A stretch of DNA of 64,000 bases from Micromonospora pattaloongensis (GTDB lineage Bacteria > Actinomycetota > Actinomycetes > Mycobacteriales > Micromonosporaceae). Below are positions 25,014 through 35,057 of this stretch, piece by piece (the stretch's first letter is position 1; every line of letters starts with the position of its first letter). The stretch is taken from contig NZ_FNPH01000002.1 of NCBI RefSeq assembly GCF_900107255.1, positions 716,436-780,435 of the forward strand. The letters run 5' to 3'. The notes beneath the pieces were generated by a model. That model was not told where the DNA came from, made no database searches, and worked only from the letters and a program-made list of their open reading frames with translations. Both the position numbers and the translations under genes were made by a program.

Positions 25014-26051
25014 TCAGCGCGCGGCGTGCGCGGCGAGCCGGTCGCCGACCTCGGCGGTGCGCAGCGGCGCGCCCGGCGTCCGGGCGGCGAGTTCGGCCGC
25101 GACCGCCTCGGTTACTCGCTGGGCCGCTTCGGCGTGGCCGAGGTGGTCGAGCAGCAGCGCCGCGGAGAGCACGGCGGCGGCCGGGTCGGCGATGCCCTTG
25201 CCGGCGATGTCCGGCGCGGAGCCGTGCACCGGCTCGAACATCGACGGGTACGCCCGCTCCGGGTTGATGCAGCCGCTGGCCGCCATGCCGATGCCGCCGG
25301 TGACCGCGGCCGCGATGTCGGTGAGGATGTCGCCGAAGAGGTTGTCGGTCACCACCACGTCGTAGCGCTGCGGCTGGGTGACCATGAACATCGCGGCGGC
25401 GTCGACGTGCTGGTACTCGGTGCTGACGTCGGGGAACTCGGCCTTGACCGCGTCGAACGCGCGCGCCCAGAGCGAGCCGGCGTGGGTCAGCACGTTCGTC
25501 TTGTGCACGAGCGTGACCTTGCGGCGCTCCCGCCGCTGCGCCCGGGCGAACGCGTCCCGGATCACCCGCTCCACGCCGTGCCGGGTGTTCAGGCTCTCCT
25601 CGGTGGCGACCTCGGCCGGGGTGTCCCGGTGCAGCGTGCCGCCGGCGCCGGCGTAGAGCCCCTCCGTGCCCTCGCGGACCACCACGAAGTCGATCTCGCC
25701 GGGCTTGACGGCGGCGAGCGGGCTCGTCGTGCCGGGCCAGAGCCGCGACGGACGCAGGTTCACGTACTGGTCGAAGGCGAAGCGGAGCTTGAGCAGCAGC
25801 CCCCGCTCGAGGACGCCCGGCGGCACCGACGGGTCGCCGACGGCGCCGAGCAGGATCGCGTCGTGCCCGGCCAGCTCGGCGAGGACCGAGTCCGGCAGCA
25901 CCTCGCCGGTGCGGTTGTAGCGCGCGGCGCCCAGGTCGTACTCGGTCGCCTCCACGCCGGGCAGCACCGCGTCGATCACCTTACGGGCCTGCGCGGTCAC
26001 CTCGGAGCCGATGCCGTCACCGGCCACCACCGCGATCCGCGCCACCGACAC
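25014..26051 (-). CDS. leuB: 3-isopropylmalate dehydrogenase
   Basis: Oxidatively decarboxylates 3-isopropylmalate, and 3-methylmalate in the citramalate route. The 345-residue beta-decarboxylating dehydrogenase shows GDGIGSEV at the N-terminus, [19 protein letters not shown] (substrate arginines), [15 protein letters not shown] (metal aspartates) and [18 protein letters not shown] (NAD site). The GTG start has GGAG eight bases upstream. It is a single gene, 235 bp upstream of ilvE on the same strand. Confidence 0.97.
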   Translation of the reverse strand: MSVARIAVVAGDGIGSEVTAQARKVIDAVLPGVEATEYDLGAARYNRTGEVLPDSVLAELAGHDAILLGAVGDPSVPPGVLERGLLLKLRFAFDQYVNLRPSRLWPGTTSPLAAVKPGEIDFVVVREGTEGLYAGAGGTLHRDTPAEVATEESLNTRHGVERVIRDAFARAQRRERRKVTLVHKTNVLTHAGSLWARAFDAVKAEFPDVSTEYQHVDAAAMFMVTQPQRYDVVVTDNLFGDILTDIAAAVTGGIGMAASGCINPERAYPSMFEPVHGSAPDIAGKGIADPAAAVLSAALLLDHLGHAEAAQRVTEAVAAELAARTPGAPLRTAEVGDRLAAHAAR

Positions 26052-26265
26052 GTCGAACTCCTCCGCTACGAGCTGCTGTTGTTGAGGGAACGTTAGGCGA
26101 TCGTCCCGATTCGCGGTACGCGAGTCCCACGATACGGACCGTGATGCCGGCTGGGCCGCGTTAACCGGCTCACAGTGGGTTCGCAGCCAGCTGTCACCGC
26201 CCGCTCATCTGCACCCCCTACCGTGTGTAGCGAGCGGCAGGGGGGCCGGCGGAAGGGGTCGAGAG

Positions 26266-27126
26266 ATGCTGGCACGCGGGACCACCCGGACCAGACGCGG
26301 CACCCACCCGGCGTACGCCGCCGACGCCCGGTTCCGCCCGGACCTGCGCATCGGCCCCGGCGGCGTGGAACGCACCGGGAACCCGCCCGCCCCCGGCCGC
26401 GGCGACCGGGTGATCGTCCGACACGCCGTGCACACCTCGGCCGCCGACTACCTGCTGATGTTGATCGCTCCGGAGCCCATGTCGCGCCGGGGGCTCGGCG
26501 AGGCGATCGCCGACGCGGTGGCCGAGCTGCGCGCGATCGACGTGACGTACAGTCCGCTGCGTCGCACCAGCCTGGTGGCGCTGCTGCGCCGCGGCGAGGT
26601 GGCGCCGGAGGCGTACCCGCCGCTGGCCGACATCGTCGCGCGGTGCGACGCGATGCGCGCCGCCACCGACGGCTGGTTCGACGCATGGGCCGTGCCGGGC
26701 GGGTTCGACCCGAGCGGCCTGCTCAAGGGTTGGGCGGTCGAGCGGGCGGCGGCGCGGTTGCGCGCCGCGGGGATCTCCGACTACGCCGTGGTCAGCGGCG
26801 GGGATCTGACGGTACGCGGACACGCGCCGCACGGTGGACCGTGGCGCGTCGCCGTGCACGACCCGCGGGGGCGCGACGCTCGCCCGACCGTGCTGGCGCT
26901 GACGGAGGGCGCGATCGGCACCTCGGGGATGGCCGGGCGACGTGGACACGTGGTCGACCCGCATACCCGGACCACCGTCGACCAGCAGCGCGCCGCGATC
27001 GTGACCGGCCCCGACCTCGCGATCGCCGACGGGTACGCGACGGCGCTCTGCGCCGCCGGCCCGGCCGGCCTCCCCTGGTTCCCCACCCGGGACGGTTACC
27101 GCGCGCTCTTCGCGCCGCCGCGCTGA
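26266..27126 (+). CDS. ApbE-like FAD:protein FMN transferase
   Basis: Predicted to attach FMN from FAD covalently to a threonine of a target flavoprotein. The 286-residue product retains the ApbE core: AIDVTYSPLRRTS, FDPSGLLKGWAVERAA, VSGGDLTVRG, GTSGMAGRRGHVVDPHT and a late AIADGYATAL (metal-binding Asp/Thr). No lipobox or signal peptide is present, so it is probably cytosolic. No flavoprotein target (Nqr/Rnf-like or flavin reductase) lies nearby. The ATG has GGGG about eight bases upstream. Confidence 0.85.
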   Translation: MLARGTTRTRRGTHPAYAADARFRPDLRIGPGGVERTGNPPAPGRGDRVIVRHAVHTSAADYLLMLIAPEPMSRRGLGEAIADAVAELRAIDVTYSPLRRTSLVALLRRGEVAPEAYPPLADIVARCDAMRAATDGWFDAWAVPGGFDPSGLLKGWAVERAAARLRAAGISDYAVVSGGDLTVRGHAPHGGPWRVAVHDPRGRDARPTVLALTEGAIGTSGMAGRRGHVVDPHTRTTVDQQRAAIVTGPDLAIADGYATALCAAGPAGLPWFPTRDGYRALFAPPR

Positions 27127-27160
27127 CCCTGCGAGCGATCCGGGGCCCCCGGCTGTCCAC

Positions 27161-27247
27161 GCCGTCGCGTCGAACGCGACCATCACTGCGCCGCCGCGTC
27201 GAACGCGACCATCACTGCGCCGTCGCGTCGAACGCGACCATCACTGC
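27161..27247. repeat. Three tandem 29-bp repeats
   Basis: Three head-to-tail 29-bp copies (27161-27189, 27190-27218, 27219-27247) differ at one position. Each contains the small palindrome GCGT-CGA-ACGC. They directly precede the long inverted repeat. There are no spacers, so this is not a CRISPR array. Confidence 0.95.
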
Positions 27248-27255
27248 GCGCTTTG

Positions 27256-27336
27256 CTTTGCTCTGCTTACCTCACGGAGACGCCCACCGTCCGGTATCCG
27301 GGCGCTGGGCGTCTCCTCCGGGTAAGCAGAGCAAAG
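27256..27336. repeat. 31-bp inverted repeat, MITE/REP-like
   Basis: Arms 27256-27286 and 27306-27336 are complementary at 27 of 31 positions: 16 bp, a 4-base internal mismatch, then 11 bp. The loop is 19 bases. It lies about 130 bp after the ApbE-like gene, where it could act as a terminator. Its length, symmetry and the attached tandem repeats also suit a dispersed intergenic element. No transposase is present. Confidence 0.85.
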
Positions 27337-27668
27337 GTCGCGGCGCGACTGTTGACTGTGGCGCACGGGCTAGCGGTTCCGGCCGGGGCGGGGCTCGGCG
27401 GCGGCGGGAAACGATCGGCCCCCGCGGGCTCGGCAAGGGCTCGCGGGGGCCGGTCACAGCAAGTGCGCGCGGTTCGCGCACACCGGGGGGCGCGGGCACT
27501 CGTCCGACGCGGGACAGCGTCACCCGAAGACGTGTCCACACCGGACAACTCGCTGAGTGACCCGGCGAACACGCTATCGATCCCGGTCGGGCCGTGCAAG
27601 AGCCACTTTGGTTGCATGTCGGCAGGGCAGGTGGTGTCACGCGACGTCCGGATGGCACGCTGTCCGCC
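27337..27668. other. Remaining intergenic DNA before the small unknown gene
   Basis: No convincing gene. It holds an 11-bp inverted repeat, CGGCCCCCGCG (27416-27426) with CGCGGGGGCCG (27442-27452), and CACGCT (27656-27661), a -10-like hexamer seven bases before the next GTG. Confidence 0.6.
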
Positions 27669-28028
27669 GTGAGTTTCGATCTGGTCGTGTGGGCCATGGA
27701 CCATGGGTCCACCTCAGCGGACGTGCAGGCGGCGCACGAGCTGTGCCGACAGGGTGAACATGTGGACGGCGAACCCGACCGGCGGATCGCGGCGTTCTAC
27801 ACGGAGCTGACCGCCGCCTACCCCGACCGCGGCCCGGCCGCCGGAGCACCGGAGTCGCCGTGGGCGGTCGACCCGCTGCACGTCGCGACCGACCACGTGG
27901 AGATGCGGCTCCGTCCCGCCTGCGCCGACGAGGTGCTGCTCACCATCGAACGGCTCGCTGGCGAGCACGGCCTGCTCCTGCTCGACCCGCAGGACGGCTC
28001 GGTCTACCCCCCGCCGGCCCGGGTCTGA
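27669..28028 (+). CDS. Small conserved protein of unknown function
   Basis: A 119-residue acidic soluble protein beginning VSFDLVVWAMDHGSTSADVQ, with DRRIAAFYTELTAAYPD, ATDHVEMRLRP and a C-terminal LLLLDPQDGSVYPP. I recall similar small proteins in Actinoplanes-type genomes, sometimes in several copies, but no function is known to me. The alternation of strands suggests an alpha/beta sandwich. The GTG start has the -10-like CACGCT seven bases upstream. The gene stands alone, followed by tandem repeats and convergent serA. Confidence 0.7.
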   Translation: MSFDLVVWAMDHGSTSADVQAAHELCRQGEHVDGEPDRRIAAFYTELTAAYPDRGPAAGAPESPWAVDPLHVATDHVEMRLRPACADEVLLTIERLAGEHGLLLLDPQDGSVYPPPARV

Positions 28029-28116
28029 CGCCGGCCGCGTCGGGCGCGAACGGCCGAAGGGCCCCGCGCCGGCCGCGTCGGGCGCGAACGGCGAAGGGCC
28101 CCGCGCCGGCCGCCGG
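28029..28116. repeat. Tandem 38-bp duplication between the unknown gene and serA
   Basis: CGCCGGCCGCGTCGGGCGCG... occurs at 28029-28065 and, one base shorter, at 28067-28102. A third partial copy (CGCCGGCCGCCGG) begins at 28104. The units contain GGCC-rich self-complementary stretches, so they may act as a transcription barrier between the convergent genes. Confidence 0.8.
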
Positions 28117-28152
28117 AGCGGTCGACGCGGAGCCCTCCCGCGAACGTGTCGG

Positions 28153-29751
28153 CTACTCCTCGCGCAGGTCCGCGGCGCTGGCCGCGACCGCGCCGATCGC
28201 GTCGGCCGCCGACGTCAGCAGCTCCACCGCGATCGCCGAGTCCACCGTCAGCGTCATCAGCGCCTCACCGCCGGCCTCCCGACGGGCCACCTGCATGGCG
28301 GCGATGTTCACGCCGGTCTCGCCGAGGATCGACCCGACGGTGCCGACGACGCCGGGGCGGTCGGCGTACCGGAAGAACAGCAGGATGCCCTCGGCGCCGA
28401 GCTCCAGGTCGAAGCCGTCGACCTCGGTGAGCCGGACGGCCTCCCGGGCGCCGGTGTTGACGACGGTGCCGGAGACGCTGACCGTGCGCCCGTCGGGCAG
28501 CGCGCCCCGCAGCGTGACCAGGTTGGGGTGGTCGGTCGTGTCGGCGTGCGTGACCAGCTCCACCTCGACCCCCCGGTCGGCGGCGAGGTGCGGCGCGTTG
28601 ACGTAGGTGACCTGCTCCTCGACCACGGAGGCGAACAGCCCCTTGGTGGCGGCGAGCTTCAGCACGGAGACGTCGTTGGCGACGATCTCGCCGCGCACCT
28701 CGACGGTCACGCTGGCGGCGACCCCACCGGCGACGGCGGTGAAGACCTTGCCGAGCTTCTCGGCGAGCGGCAGCAGCGGCCGCACGTCCTCGGCGACCAC
28801 GCCGCCGGCCTGGACGTTGACCGCGTCCGGCACGAACTCGCCCTGCAGCGCGAGTTTGACGCTCTTGGCGACCGCGAGGCCGGCCTTGTCCTGCGCCTCG
28901 TTCGTGGAGGCGCCCAGGTGCGGCGTGGCGACCACGTTGTCGAAGACGAACAGCGGCGAGGCGGTGCAGGGCTCCTTCGCGTACACGTCGATGCCGGCAC
29001 CGGCGACCCGGCCCTCGGCGATCGCGTCCGCCAGGGCCTGCTCGTCGACGAGGCCACCGCGCGCGGCGTTGATGATCCGCACACCCGGCTTGACGATCGC
29101 CAGCTCCTTGGCGCCGATCAGGCCGACGGTCTCCGGCGTCTTCGGCAGGTGGATGGAGATGAAGTCGGCCTCGCGCAGCAGCTCCTCCAGGCCGACGAGG
29201 CGCACGCCGAGCTGGGCCGCGCGGGCCGGCTGCACGTACGGGTCGTACGCGATCAGACGGGTGCCGAAGGCGGCGATGCGCTGCGCGAAGAGCACGCCGA
29301 TCCGGCCGAGCCCGACGACGCCGACGGTCTTGCCCTGGAGCTCCACGCCGGTGTACTTCGAGCGCTTCCACTCGCCGGCCTTGAGCGCGGCGCTCGCGCT
29401 GGCGGTGTTGCGGGCGACGGCGAGCAGCAGCGCGACCGCCTGCTCGGCGGCGGAGACGATGTTGGAGGTCGGGGCGTTGACCACCATTACGCCACGCGCG
29501 GTGGCGGCGGGGACCTCGACGTTGTCGAGGCCGACGCCGGCGCGCGCGACGACCTTCAGCCGCGGGGCGGCCGCGATCGCCTCGGCGTCGATCTGGGTGG
29601 CGCTGCGCACGATGACCGCGTCGGCCTCGGCCAGCGCGGCGAGCAGGGCCGGACGGTCGGTGCCGTCGACGTGACGAACGTCGAAGTCGTGCGCGAGCAC
29701 GTCGATGGCGGCGGGGGCGAGCTCTTCGGCGATCAGTACGACAGGATTCAT
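28153..29751 (-). CDS. serA: D-3-phosphoglycerate dehydrogenase (long form)
   Basis: First committed step of serine synthesis. The 532-residue protein has the D-isomer dehydrogenase fold with NAD loop GLGRIG, catalytic Arg in AARGGLVDEQAL, Glu in DVYAKEP and His in TPHLGAST. An allosteric substrate-binding (ASB) domain and a C-terminal ACT domain (YADRPGVVGTVGSILGETG) follow, as in M. tuberculosis SerA1, which is serine-inhibited. The ATG has GAGGA upstream. Serine feeds the riboswitch-controlled glyA reaction. The 279 bp upstream holds a possible TACGAT -10 but nothing else I can support. Confidence 0.97.
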   Translation of the reverse strand: MNPVVLIAEELAPAAIDVLAHDFDVRHVDGTDRPALLAALAEADAVIVRSATQIDAEAIAAAPRLKVVARAGVGLDNVEVPAATARGVMVVNAPTSNIVSAAEQAVALLLAVARNTASASAALKAGEWKRSKYTGVELQGKTVGVVGLGRIGVLFAQRIAAFGTRLIAYDPYVQPARAAQLGVRLVGLEELLREADFISIHLPKTPETVGLIGAKELAIVKPGVRIINAARGGLVDEQALADAIAEGRVAGAGIDVYAKEPCTASPLFVFDNVVATPHLGASTNEAQDKAGLAVAKSVKLALQGEFVPDAVNVQAGGVVAEDVRPLLPLAEKLGKVFTAVAGGVAASVTVEVRGEIVANDVSVLKLAATKGLFASVVEEQVTYVNAPHLAADRGVEVELVTHADTTDHPNLVTLRGALPDGRTVSVSGTVVNTGAREAVRLTEVDGFDLELGAEGILLFFRYADRPGVVGTVGSILGETGVNIAAMQVARREAGGEALMTLTVDSAIAVELLTSAADAIGAVAASAADLREE

Positions 29752-30030
29752 CGGTCCTCGCAGTGGTCTGTGGCGAGTGTCTGCGGCGCAAGTGGGCGCC
29801 GCTCTGCGCCCTACGCTCCCCCACCCGGTGGTCCCGGCGGTGCGGCTGCTGCCTACCCGCCGATCGTATTCGCCGCCGCCGGTACCGCGCTCCCGACCCC
29901 CCGCGTGAGTGCCCTCACAGACCGGACTTAACCACCGTTCGTCCGCGTGCCGACCGGCCCTCTCATGGCCGCCGTCACACCTGTTGATCGCCGTCCGAAC
30001 GCCGCAATCTCCCGCATCGCGGGACGAGTG

Positions 30031-31230
30031 CTAGGCGGGACGGGCGGCCAGCGCGCCCGCGCCGATCTCGCGGAACGTCTCCGCCTCGGGAAGCGCGTCG
30101 AAGAGCAGATCGAACGCGAGCGACCCGACCGGCGGATAGATCCGCTCGCGGGGCGGCTCGGCGGACGCCGACAACGCCCCCTGCCCGGTCAGGAAATCGA
30201 CGATCGCGCTCCGCACCGCCGGCAGCGCCACCGGCGAGTGGTAGACCACGTTCAGCGCCTGGGTGCGCATCCCGCGTACGTGATCCTCGCCCTTGTTCTC
30301 GTGGAAGTGCGGGTTGCGGGTCTCCACCTGCAGCACGGGCACCGAACTCGCCATCACCTCGGGGTGCGCGCTCTCCAGCACCCCGCCGAACTGCTCGAAG
30401 AGATCGACGTAGTGGAAGGGCTCCACCGCGAAGCCGCCGGCCAGTCGCAGTCGCATCCCGAGCGCGAGGCTGAGCGCGTGTTCCCCGGCGTTGCCGGTGG
30501 CGATCACGTCGGTGCCGAAGCCGGAGTACTCGGCGACGAGCCGGTTGAGGAACGCGTTGGTGATCTCCGAGCTGCGGCCCCGCCGGCTGAAGAACAGACG
30601 CCCGTCGCGGACCTTCGGCTTGGAGTGCCAGGAGATCCGCACCATCGCGTACGGACTGTCCGCCAGGTGCAGGCCGGCCGCGTACACCTTGCAGTATTCG
30701 TGCACCGCGCCCGGCACGTAGTTGTCGGCGTCGACGTAGCCGACGTACCGGCGGCCGGTCAGCGCGGCGAGCGCCATGCCGATCAGCATCGCCTCACCCT
30801 TGCCCCGGCGGACCAGCCCGTCGTCGTCGATGAGCTCCGGCATGCCGGCGGCCTTCATCGCGGCGGCCAGCCCCGGATCGCGCTGGTGCACGGTGATCGC
30901 GGGGCGGCCGGCCAGCCGGCAGAACTGCTCCACCGTCTGCGCCTCGATCTCATAGCGGTCCACCGGATAGCGGTCGCTGTTCGAGACCAGGACGATCAGA
31001 CAGTCGTGCGGAATCCCCGAGAGGACGCCTTCAATCACCCTGCGTGTCTCATTCATGCACGGAATGACGATTACCAATTCGCGCTCGATGGCGCGGAGCG
31101 CGTCCTGCGGTATTGCGTCGCTTCCGGAATCCCCCGCACCAGCGCCGGAGTCCAGCTCGATCACGCGCTGAAGCTCATGGATGCGAACGGCACCGAAGCG
31201 TTCGGTGCGGTACGAGTGCTCCAGACGCAT
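30031..31230 (-). CDS. mpgS: Mannosyl-3-phosphoglycerate synthase (GT55)
   Basis: Transfers mannose from GDP-mannose to 3-phosphoglycerate, the first step to the compatible solute mannosylglycerate. The 399-residue product resembles MpgS of Thermus and archaea: start RLEHSYRTERFGAVRIHELQ, VLSGIPHDCLIVLVSNS, VGYVDADNYVPGAVHEY (Asp-containing nucleotide-sugar/metal motif), TGNAGEHALSL, and ETRNPHFHENKGEDHVRGM. No mannosyl-3-phosphoglycerate phosphatase gene is adjacent. TAGTGT lies seven bases before the ATG, so it is probably leaderless. Glucosyl-3-phosphoglycerate synthase (GT81) is a less likely alternative. Confidence 0.85.
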   Translation of the reverse strand: MRLEHSYRTERFGAVRIHELQRVIELDSGAGAGDSGSDAIPQDALRAIERELVIVIPCMNETRRVIEGVLSGIPHDCLIVLVSNSDRYPVDRYEIEAQTVEQFCRLAGRPAITVHQRDPGLAAAMKAAGMPELIDDDGLVRRGKGEAMLIGMALAALTGRRYVGYVDADNYVPGAVHEYCKVYAAGLHLADSPYAMVRISWHSKPKVRDGRLFFSRRGRSSEITNAFLNRLVAEYSGFGTDVIATGNAGEHALSLALGMRLRLAGGFAVEPFHYVDLFEQFGGVLESAHPEVMASSVPVLQVETRNPHFHENKGEDHVRGMRTQALNVVYHSPVALPAVRSAIVDFLTGQGALSASAEPPRERIYPPVGSLAFDLLFDALPEAETFREIGAGALAARPA

Positions 31231-31324
31231 GGCCCGGACACTACCCGAGCACACCATTAATCGCCCATTACGCGCGTTAAAACCACGTTGCACGGCCGGC
31301 CCGGCAATGCGATTCCGCGCCGCG

Positions 31325-31365
31325 AAAAAAGGCGTCCGGGGCGCGATGCACGCACCCCGGACGCC
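31325..31365 (-). terminator. Terminator of the ilvBNC operon
   Basis: GGCGTCCGGGG (31331-31341) pairs with CCCCGGACGCC (31355-31365) over 11 bp, and AAAAAA at 31325-31330 becomes UUUUUU on the minus-strand transcript. It is the most canonical intrinsic terminator in the window, 15 bp after the ilvC stop. Confidence 0.92.
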
Positions 31366-31380
31366 GTAGCGGTACGACCG

Positions 31381-32496
<1,116 letters not shown>

Positions 32497-33012
32497 TCAG
32501 GCGGCACGCAGCGCCGACCCGGTCGTGATCGAGCGCGAGCCGCGACCGATGGCGACGAGGCCTGACTGCACCATTTCCTTGATTCCGTACGGTTCGAGGT
32601 CGCGCAGCAGCGCGTCGAGCTTGTCGGGGGTACCCGTCGCCTCGATGGTCAACGTCTCCGGGGCGACGTCGACGACGCGGGCCCGGAACAGGTTCACCGT
32701 CTCCAGCACCTGCGACCGCATCGTCCGGTCGGCCCGCACCTTGACCAGCAGCAGCTCCCGCGACACCGACACGCCCGGGTCCAGCTCGACGATCTTGAGC
32801 ACGTTCACCAGCTTGTTGAGCTGCTTCGTGACCTGCTCCAGCGGCGACTCCTCGGCGTTGACCACGATGGTGATCCGGGAGACCTCCGGGTTCTCCGTCT
32901 CGCCCACCGCGAGCGAGTCGATGTTGAAGCTGCGGCGGGAGAAGAGGCCCGACACCCGGGCCAGCACACCCGGCTTGTTCTCGACCAGCACGGACAAGGT
33001 GTGCGTCGTCAT
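32497..33012 (-). CDS. ilvN: Acetolactate synthase, small (regulatory) subunit
   Basis: Binds valine and activates IlvB. The 171-residue product has an N-terminal ACT domain (SVLVENKPGVLARVSGLFSR, FNIDSLAVG) and the C-terminal ALS_ss_C domain ending YGIKEMVQSGLVAIGRGSR, the standard two-domain layout. Its ATG overlaps the ilvB TGA by one base (TGATG), so synthesis of the two subunits is coupled. Confidence 0.98.
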   Translation of the reverse strand: MTTHTLSVLVENKPGVLARVSGLFSRRSFNIDSLAVGETENPEVSRITIVVNAEESPLEQVTKQLNKLVNVLKIVELDPGVSVSRELLLVKVRADRTMRSQVLETVNLFRARVVDVAPETLTIEATGTPDKLDALLRDLEPYGIKEMVQSGLVAIGRGSRSITTGSALRAA

Positions 33013-34865
33013 CAGATGTCGTCCTCGTCGAAGGCGGGGCGCACGCCCCGGGCGAACATGATCTCGTCGTTGCTGGTGCCGGCCGCGACCATCGGCCACA
33101 CCATCGCGTCCTTGCCGACCACGAACTCGACCACCACCGGGGCGTCGTTGATCGCCATCGCCGCCTCGATCGTCTTGTCGACGTCGGCGGCGTTCTCGCA
33201 GCGCAGCCCGACGCAGCCGAGCGCCTCCGCGAGCTTCACGAAGTCCGGGATGCGGTGCTTGTGGGTGCCGAGATCGGTGTTGGAGTAGCGCTCCCCGTAG
33301 AAGAGGGTCTGCCACTGCCGGACCATGCCCAGGTTGCCGTTGTTGATCACGGCGACCTTGATCGGGATCCCCTCCAGCGCGCAGGTGGCCAACTCCTGGT
33401 TGGTCATCTGGAAGCAGCCGTCACCGTCGATCGCCCACACCGTGGCGTCCGGCCGGCCGGCCTTGGCGCCCATCGCCGCCGGCACCGCGTAGCCCATCGT
33501 GCCCAGGCCACCCGAGTTCAACCAGGTGTACGGCTTCTCGTACGAGACGAACTGCGAGGCCCACATCTGGTGCTGCCCCACCCCGGCCACGTAGATCGCG
33601 TCCGGGCCGGCGATCCTGCCGAGCCGCTCGATCACGTACTGCGGTGCCAGCGTGCCGTCGACCGGCTCGTCGTAGCCGAGCGGGTACCGCTTGCGCAGGT
33701 CGTCGAGCTGCGCCCACCACTCCGTACGGTCGGCGGTGCGGGCCTCGCCGCCCTCACCGCGTCCGATCGCCTCGATGGCGGAGATCAACTCGTCGATCAC
33801 GTGCCGGGCATCGCCGACGATCGGCACGTCCGCGGCGCGGTTCTTGCCGATCTCCGCCGGGTCGATGTCGGCATGCACGATCGCCGCGCCCGGCGCGAAC
33901 GAGTCGAGCTTGCCGGTCACCCGGTCGTCGAAGCGCGCCCCGAGCGCCACGATCAGGTCGGAGCGCTGCAGGCCGTAGACGGCGGCGACGGTGCCGTGCA
34001 TGCCGGGCATGCCCAGGTGCTGCGGGTGCGAGTCGGGGAACGCGCCGCGCGCCATCAGCGTGGTCACCACCGGGATGCCGGTCAGCTCCGCGAGCTTGCG
34101 CAGCCCCTCCGTGGCGCCGGCCTTCAGGACGCCGCCGCCGACGTAGAGCACCGGCCGGCGCGCGGTGGTCATCAGCCGCGCCGCCTCCCGGATCTGCTTG
34201 CCGTGCGGGTGCAGGGTCGGCCGGTAGCCGGGCAGGTCGAGCGTGGGCGGCCAGCTGAACGTGGTCTCGGCCTGCAGCACGTCCTTGGGGATGTCGACCA
34301 GGACCGGGCCGGGACGGCCGGTGGCGGCCAGGTGGAACGCCTCGGCGAGGATCCGCGGGATCTCCTCGGCGGTCTGGACGAGGTAGTTGTGCTTGGTGAT
34401 CGGCAGGGTGATCCCCTGGATGTCCGCCTCCTGGAAGGCGTCCGTGCCGATCGCCGGCTTCGCGACCTGGCCGGTGATCGCGACGATCGGCACCGAGTCC
34501 ATGTACGCGTCGGCGATCGGCGTGACCAGGTTCGTCGCGCCCGGGCCGGAGGTCGCCATGCAGACGCCGACCCGGCCGGTGGCCTGGGCGTACCCGGTGG
34601 CGGCGTGGCCGCCGCCCTGCTCGTGGCGGACCAGGACGTGCCGCACGGTCGAGTCGTAGAGCGGGTCGTACGCCGGCAGGATCGCGCCGCCGGGGATGCC
34701 GAAGACGACGTCGACGCCGAGCGCCTCGAGCGACTTGACGAGGGACCCCGCGCCGGAGGTCCGGATCGGGCCGGTCGGCGCTACCGGGGTGACGGCGGGC
34801 GCGGCCGGGGTCCCGGCATGGGCGCGGTGGGCGAGGGTCTCTGGCGTGGGCGTCGGTCTCGTCAT
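33012..34865 (-). CDS. ilvB: Acetolactate synthase, large catalytic subunit
   Basis: ThDP- and FAD-dependent enzyme that starts Val/Leu synthesis and the second step of Ile synthesis. The 617-residue protein has a Pro/Ala-rich N-terminal extension of about 38 residues, the ThDP-activating glutamate in [18 protein letters not shown]-binding region [13 protein letters not shown], and the ThDP/Mg motif [15 protein letters not shown]...[12 protein letters not shown]. It is preceded by a leader peptide and attenuator and followed by ilvN and ilvC. Confidence 0.98.
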   Translation of the reverse strand: MTRPTPTPETLAHRAHAGTPAAPAVTPVAPTGPIRTSGAGSLVKSLEALGVDVVFGIPGGAILPAYDPLYDSTVRHVLVRHEQGGGHAATGYAQATGRVGVCMATSGPGATNLVTPIADAYMDSVPIVAITGQVAKPAIGTDAFQEADIQGITLPITKHNYLVQTAEEIPRILAEAFHLAATGRPGPVLVDIPKDVLQAETTFSWPPTLDLPGYRPTLHPHGKQIREAARLMTTARRPVLYVGGGVLKAGATEGLRKLAELTGIPVVTTLMARGAFPDSHPQHLGMPGMHGTVAAVYGLQRSDLIVALGARFDDRVTGKLDSFAPGAAIVHADIDPAEIGKNRAADVPIVGDARHVIDELISAIEAIGRGEGGEARTADRTEWWAQLDDLRKRYPLGYDEPVDGTLAPQYVIERLGRIAGPDAIYVAGVGQHQMWASQFVSYEKPYTWLNSGGLGTMGYAVPAAMGAKAGRPDATVWAIDGDGCFQMTNQELATCALEGIPIKVAVINNGNLGMVRQWQTLFYGERYSNTDLGTHKHRIPDFVKLAEALGCVGLRCENAADVDKTIEAAMAINDAPVVVEFVVGKDAMVWPMVAAGTSNDEIMFARGVRPAFDEDDI

Positions 34866-34955
34866 GGCGATTCAGGCCTTCGGCTCGGGTCGGCGGTCTC
34901 GGTGAGGTCGGCGTGGAGCGGGGTGATATCCGCTCGGCGGGCGGGAAACGCTGGC

Positions 34956-34989
34956 AATAAAAACGGCCCTCGTGCAGATGCACGGGGCC
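34956..34989 (-). terminator. Attenuator terminator in the ilvB leader
   Basis: On the minus strand GGCCC-CGTGCA pairs with TGCACG-A-GGGCC (11 bp, one bulge, two-base loop) and is followed by GTTTTTATT. It lies 91 bases before the ilvB ATG and just beyond the preceding hairpin. Confidence 0.85.
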
Positions 34990-35018
34990 AGCGCACTCTC
35001 GCAGCGGGAGAGTGCGCT
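34990..35018 (-). other. Pause/antiterminator hairpin of the ilvB attenuator
   Basis: AGCGCACTCTC (34990-35000) pairs with GAGAGTGCGCT (35008-35018) over 11 bp with a seven-base loop. It starts at the last base of the leader-peptide stop codon, so a ribosome stalled on the Val-Leu-Ile codons would cover its 5' arm and change the folding downstream. Confidence 0.75.
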
Positions 35019-35053
35019 CAGATAAGTACTCGAGACGACCTAGTCGGCGACAT
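35018..35053 (-). CDS. ilvB leader peptide (branched-chain attenuator)
   Basis: ATG TCG CCG ACT AGG TCG TCT CGA GTA CTT ATC TGA encodes MSPTRSSRVLI, ending in consecutive Val, Leu and Ile codons before the stop. The predicted transcription start falls at or one base before this ATG, so the leader is read as a leaderless ORF. A hairpin begins at its stop codon and a U-tailed terminator follows, the classic layout of ribosome-mediated attenuation. An alternative GTG at 35077 would place the start inside the promoter and is unlikely. Confidence 0.82.
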   Translation of the reverse strand: MSPTRSSRVLI

Positions 35054-35057
35054 GTGG

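Noticed and set aside
26052..26265. A leader peptide or attenuator upstream of leuB
   Set aside because: A TATCGT -10-like element is visible, but no ORF with clustered branched-chain codons and no U-tailed hairpin.
27161..27247. 29-bp repeats as a CRISPR array
   Set aside because: The copies are directly adjacent without spacers and no cas gene is present.
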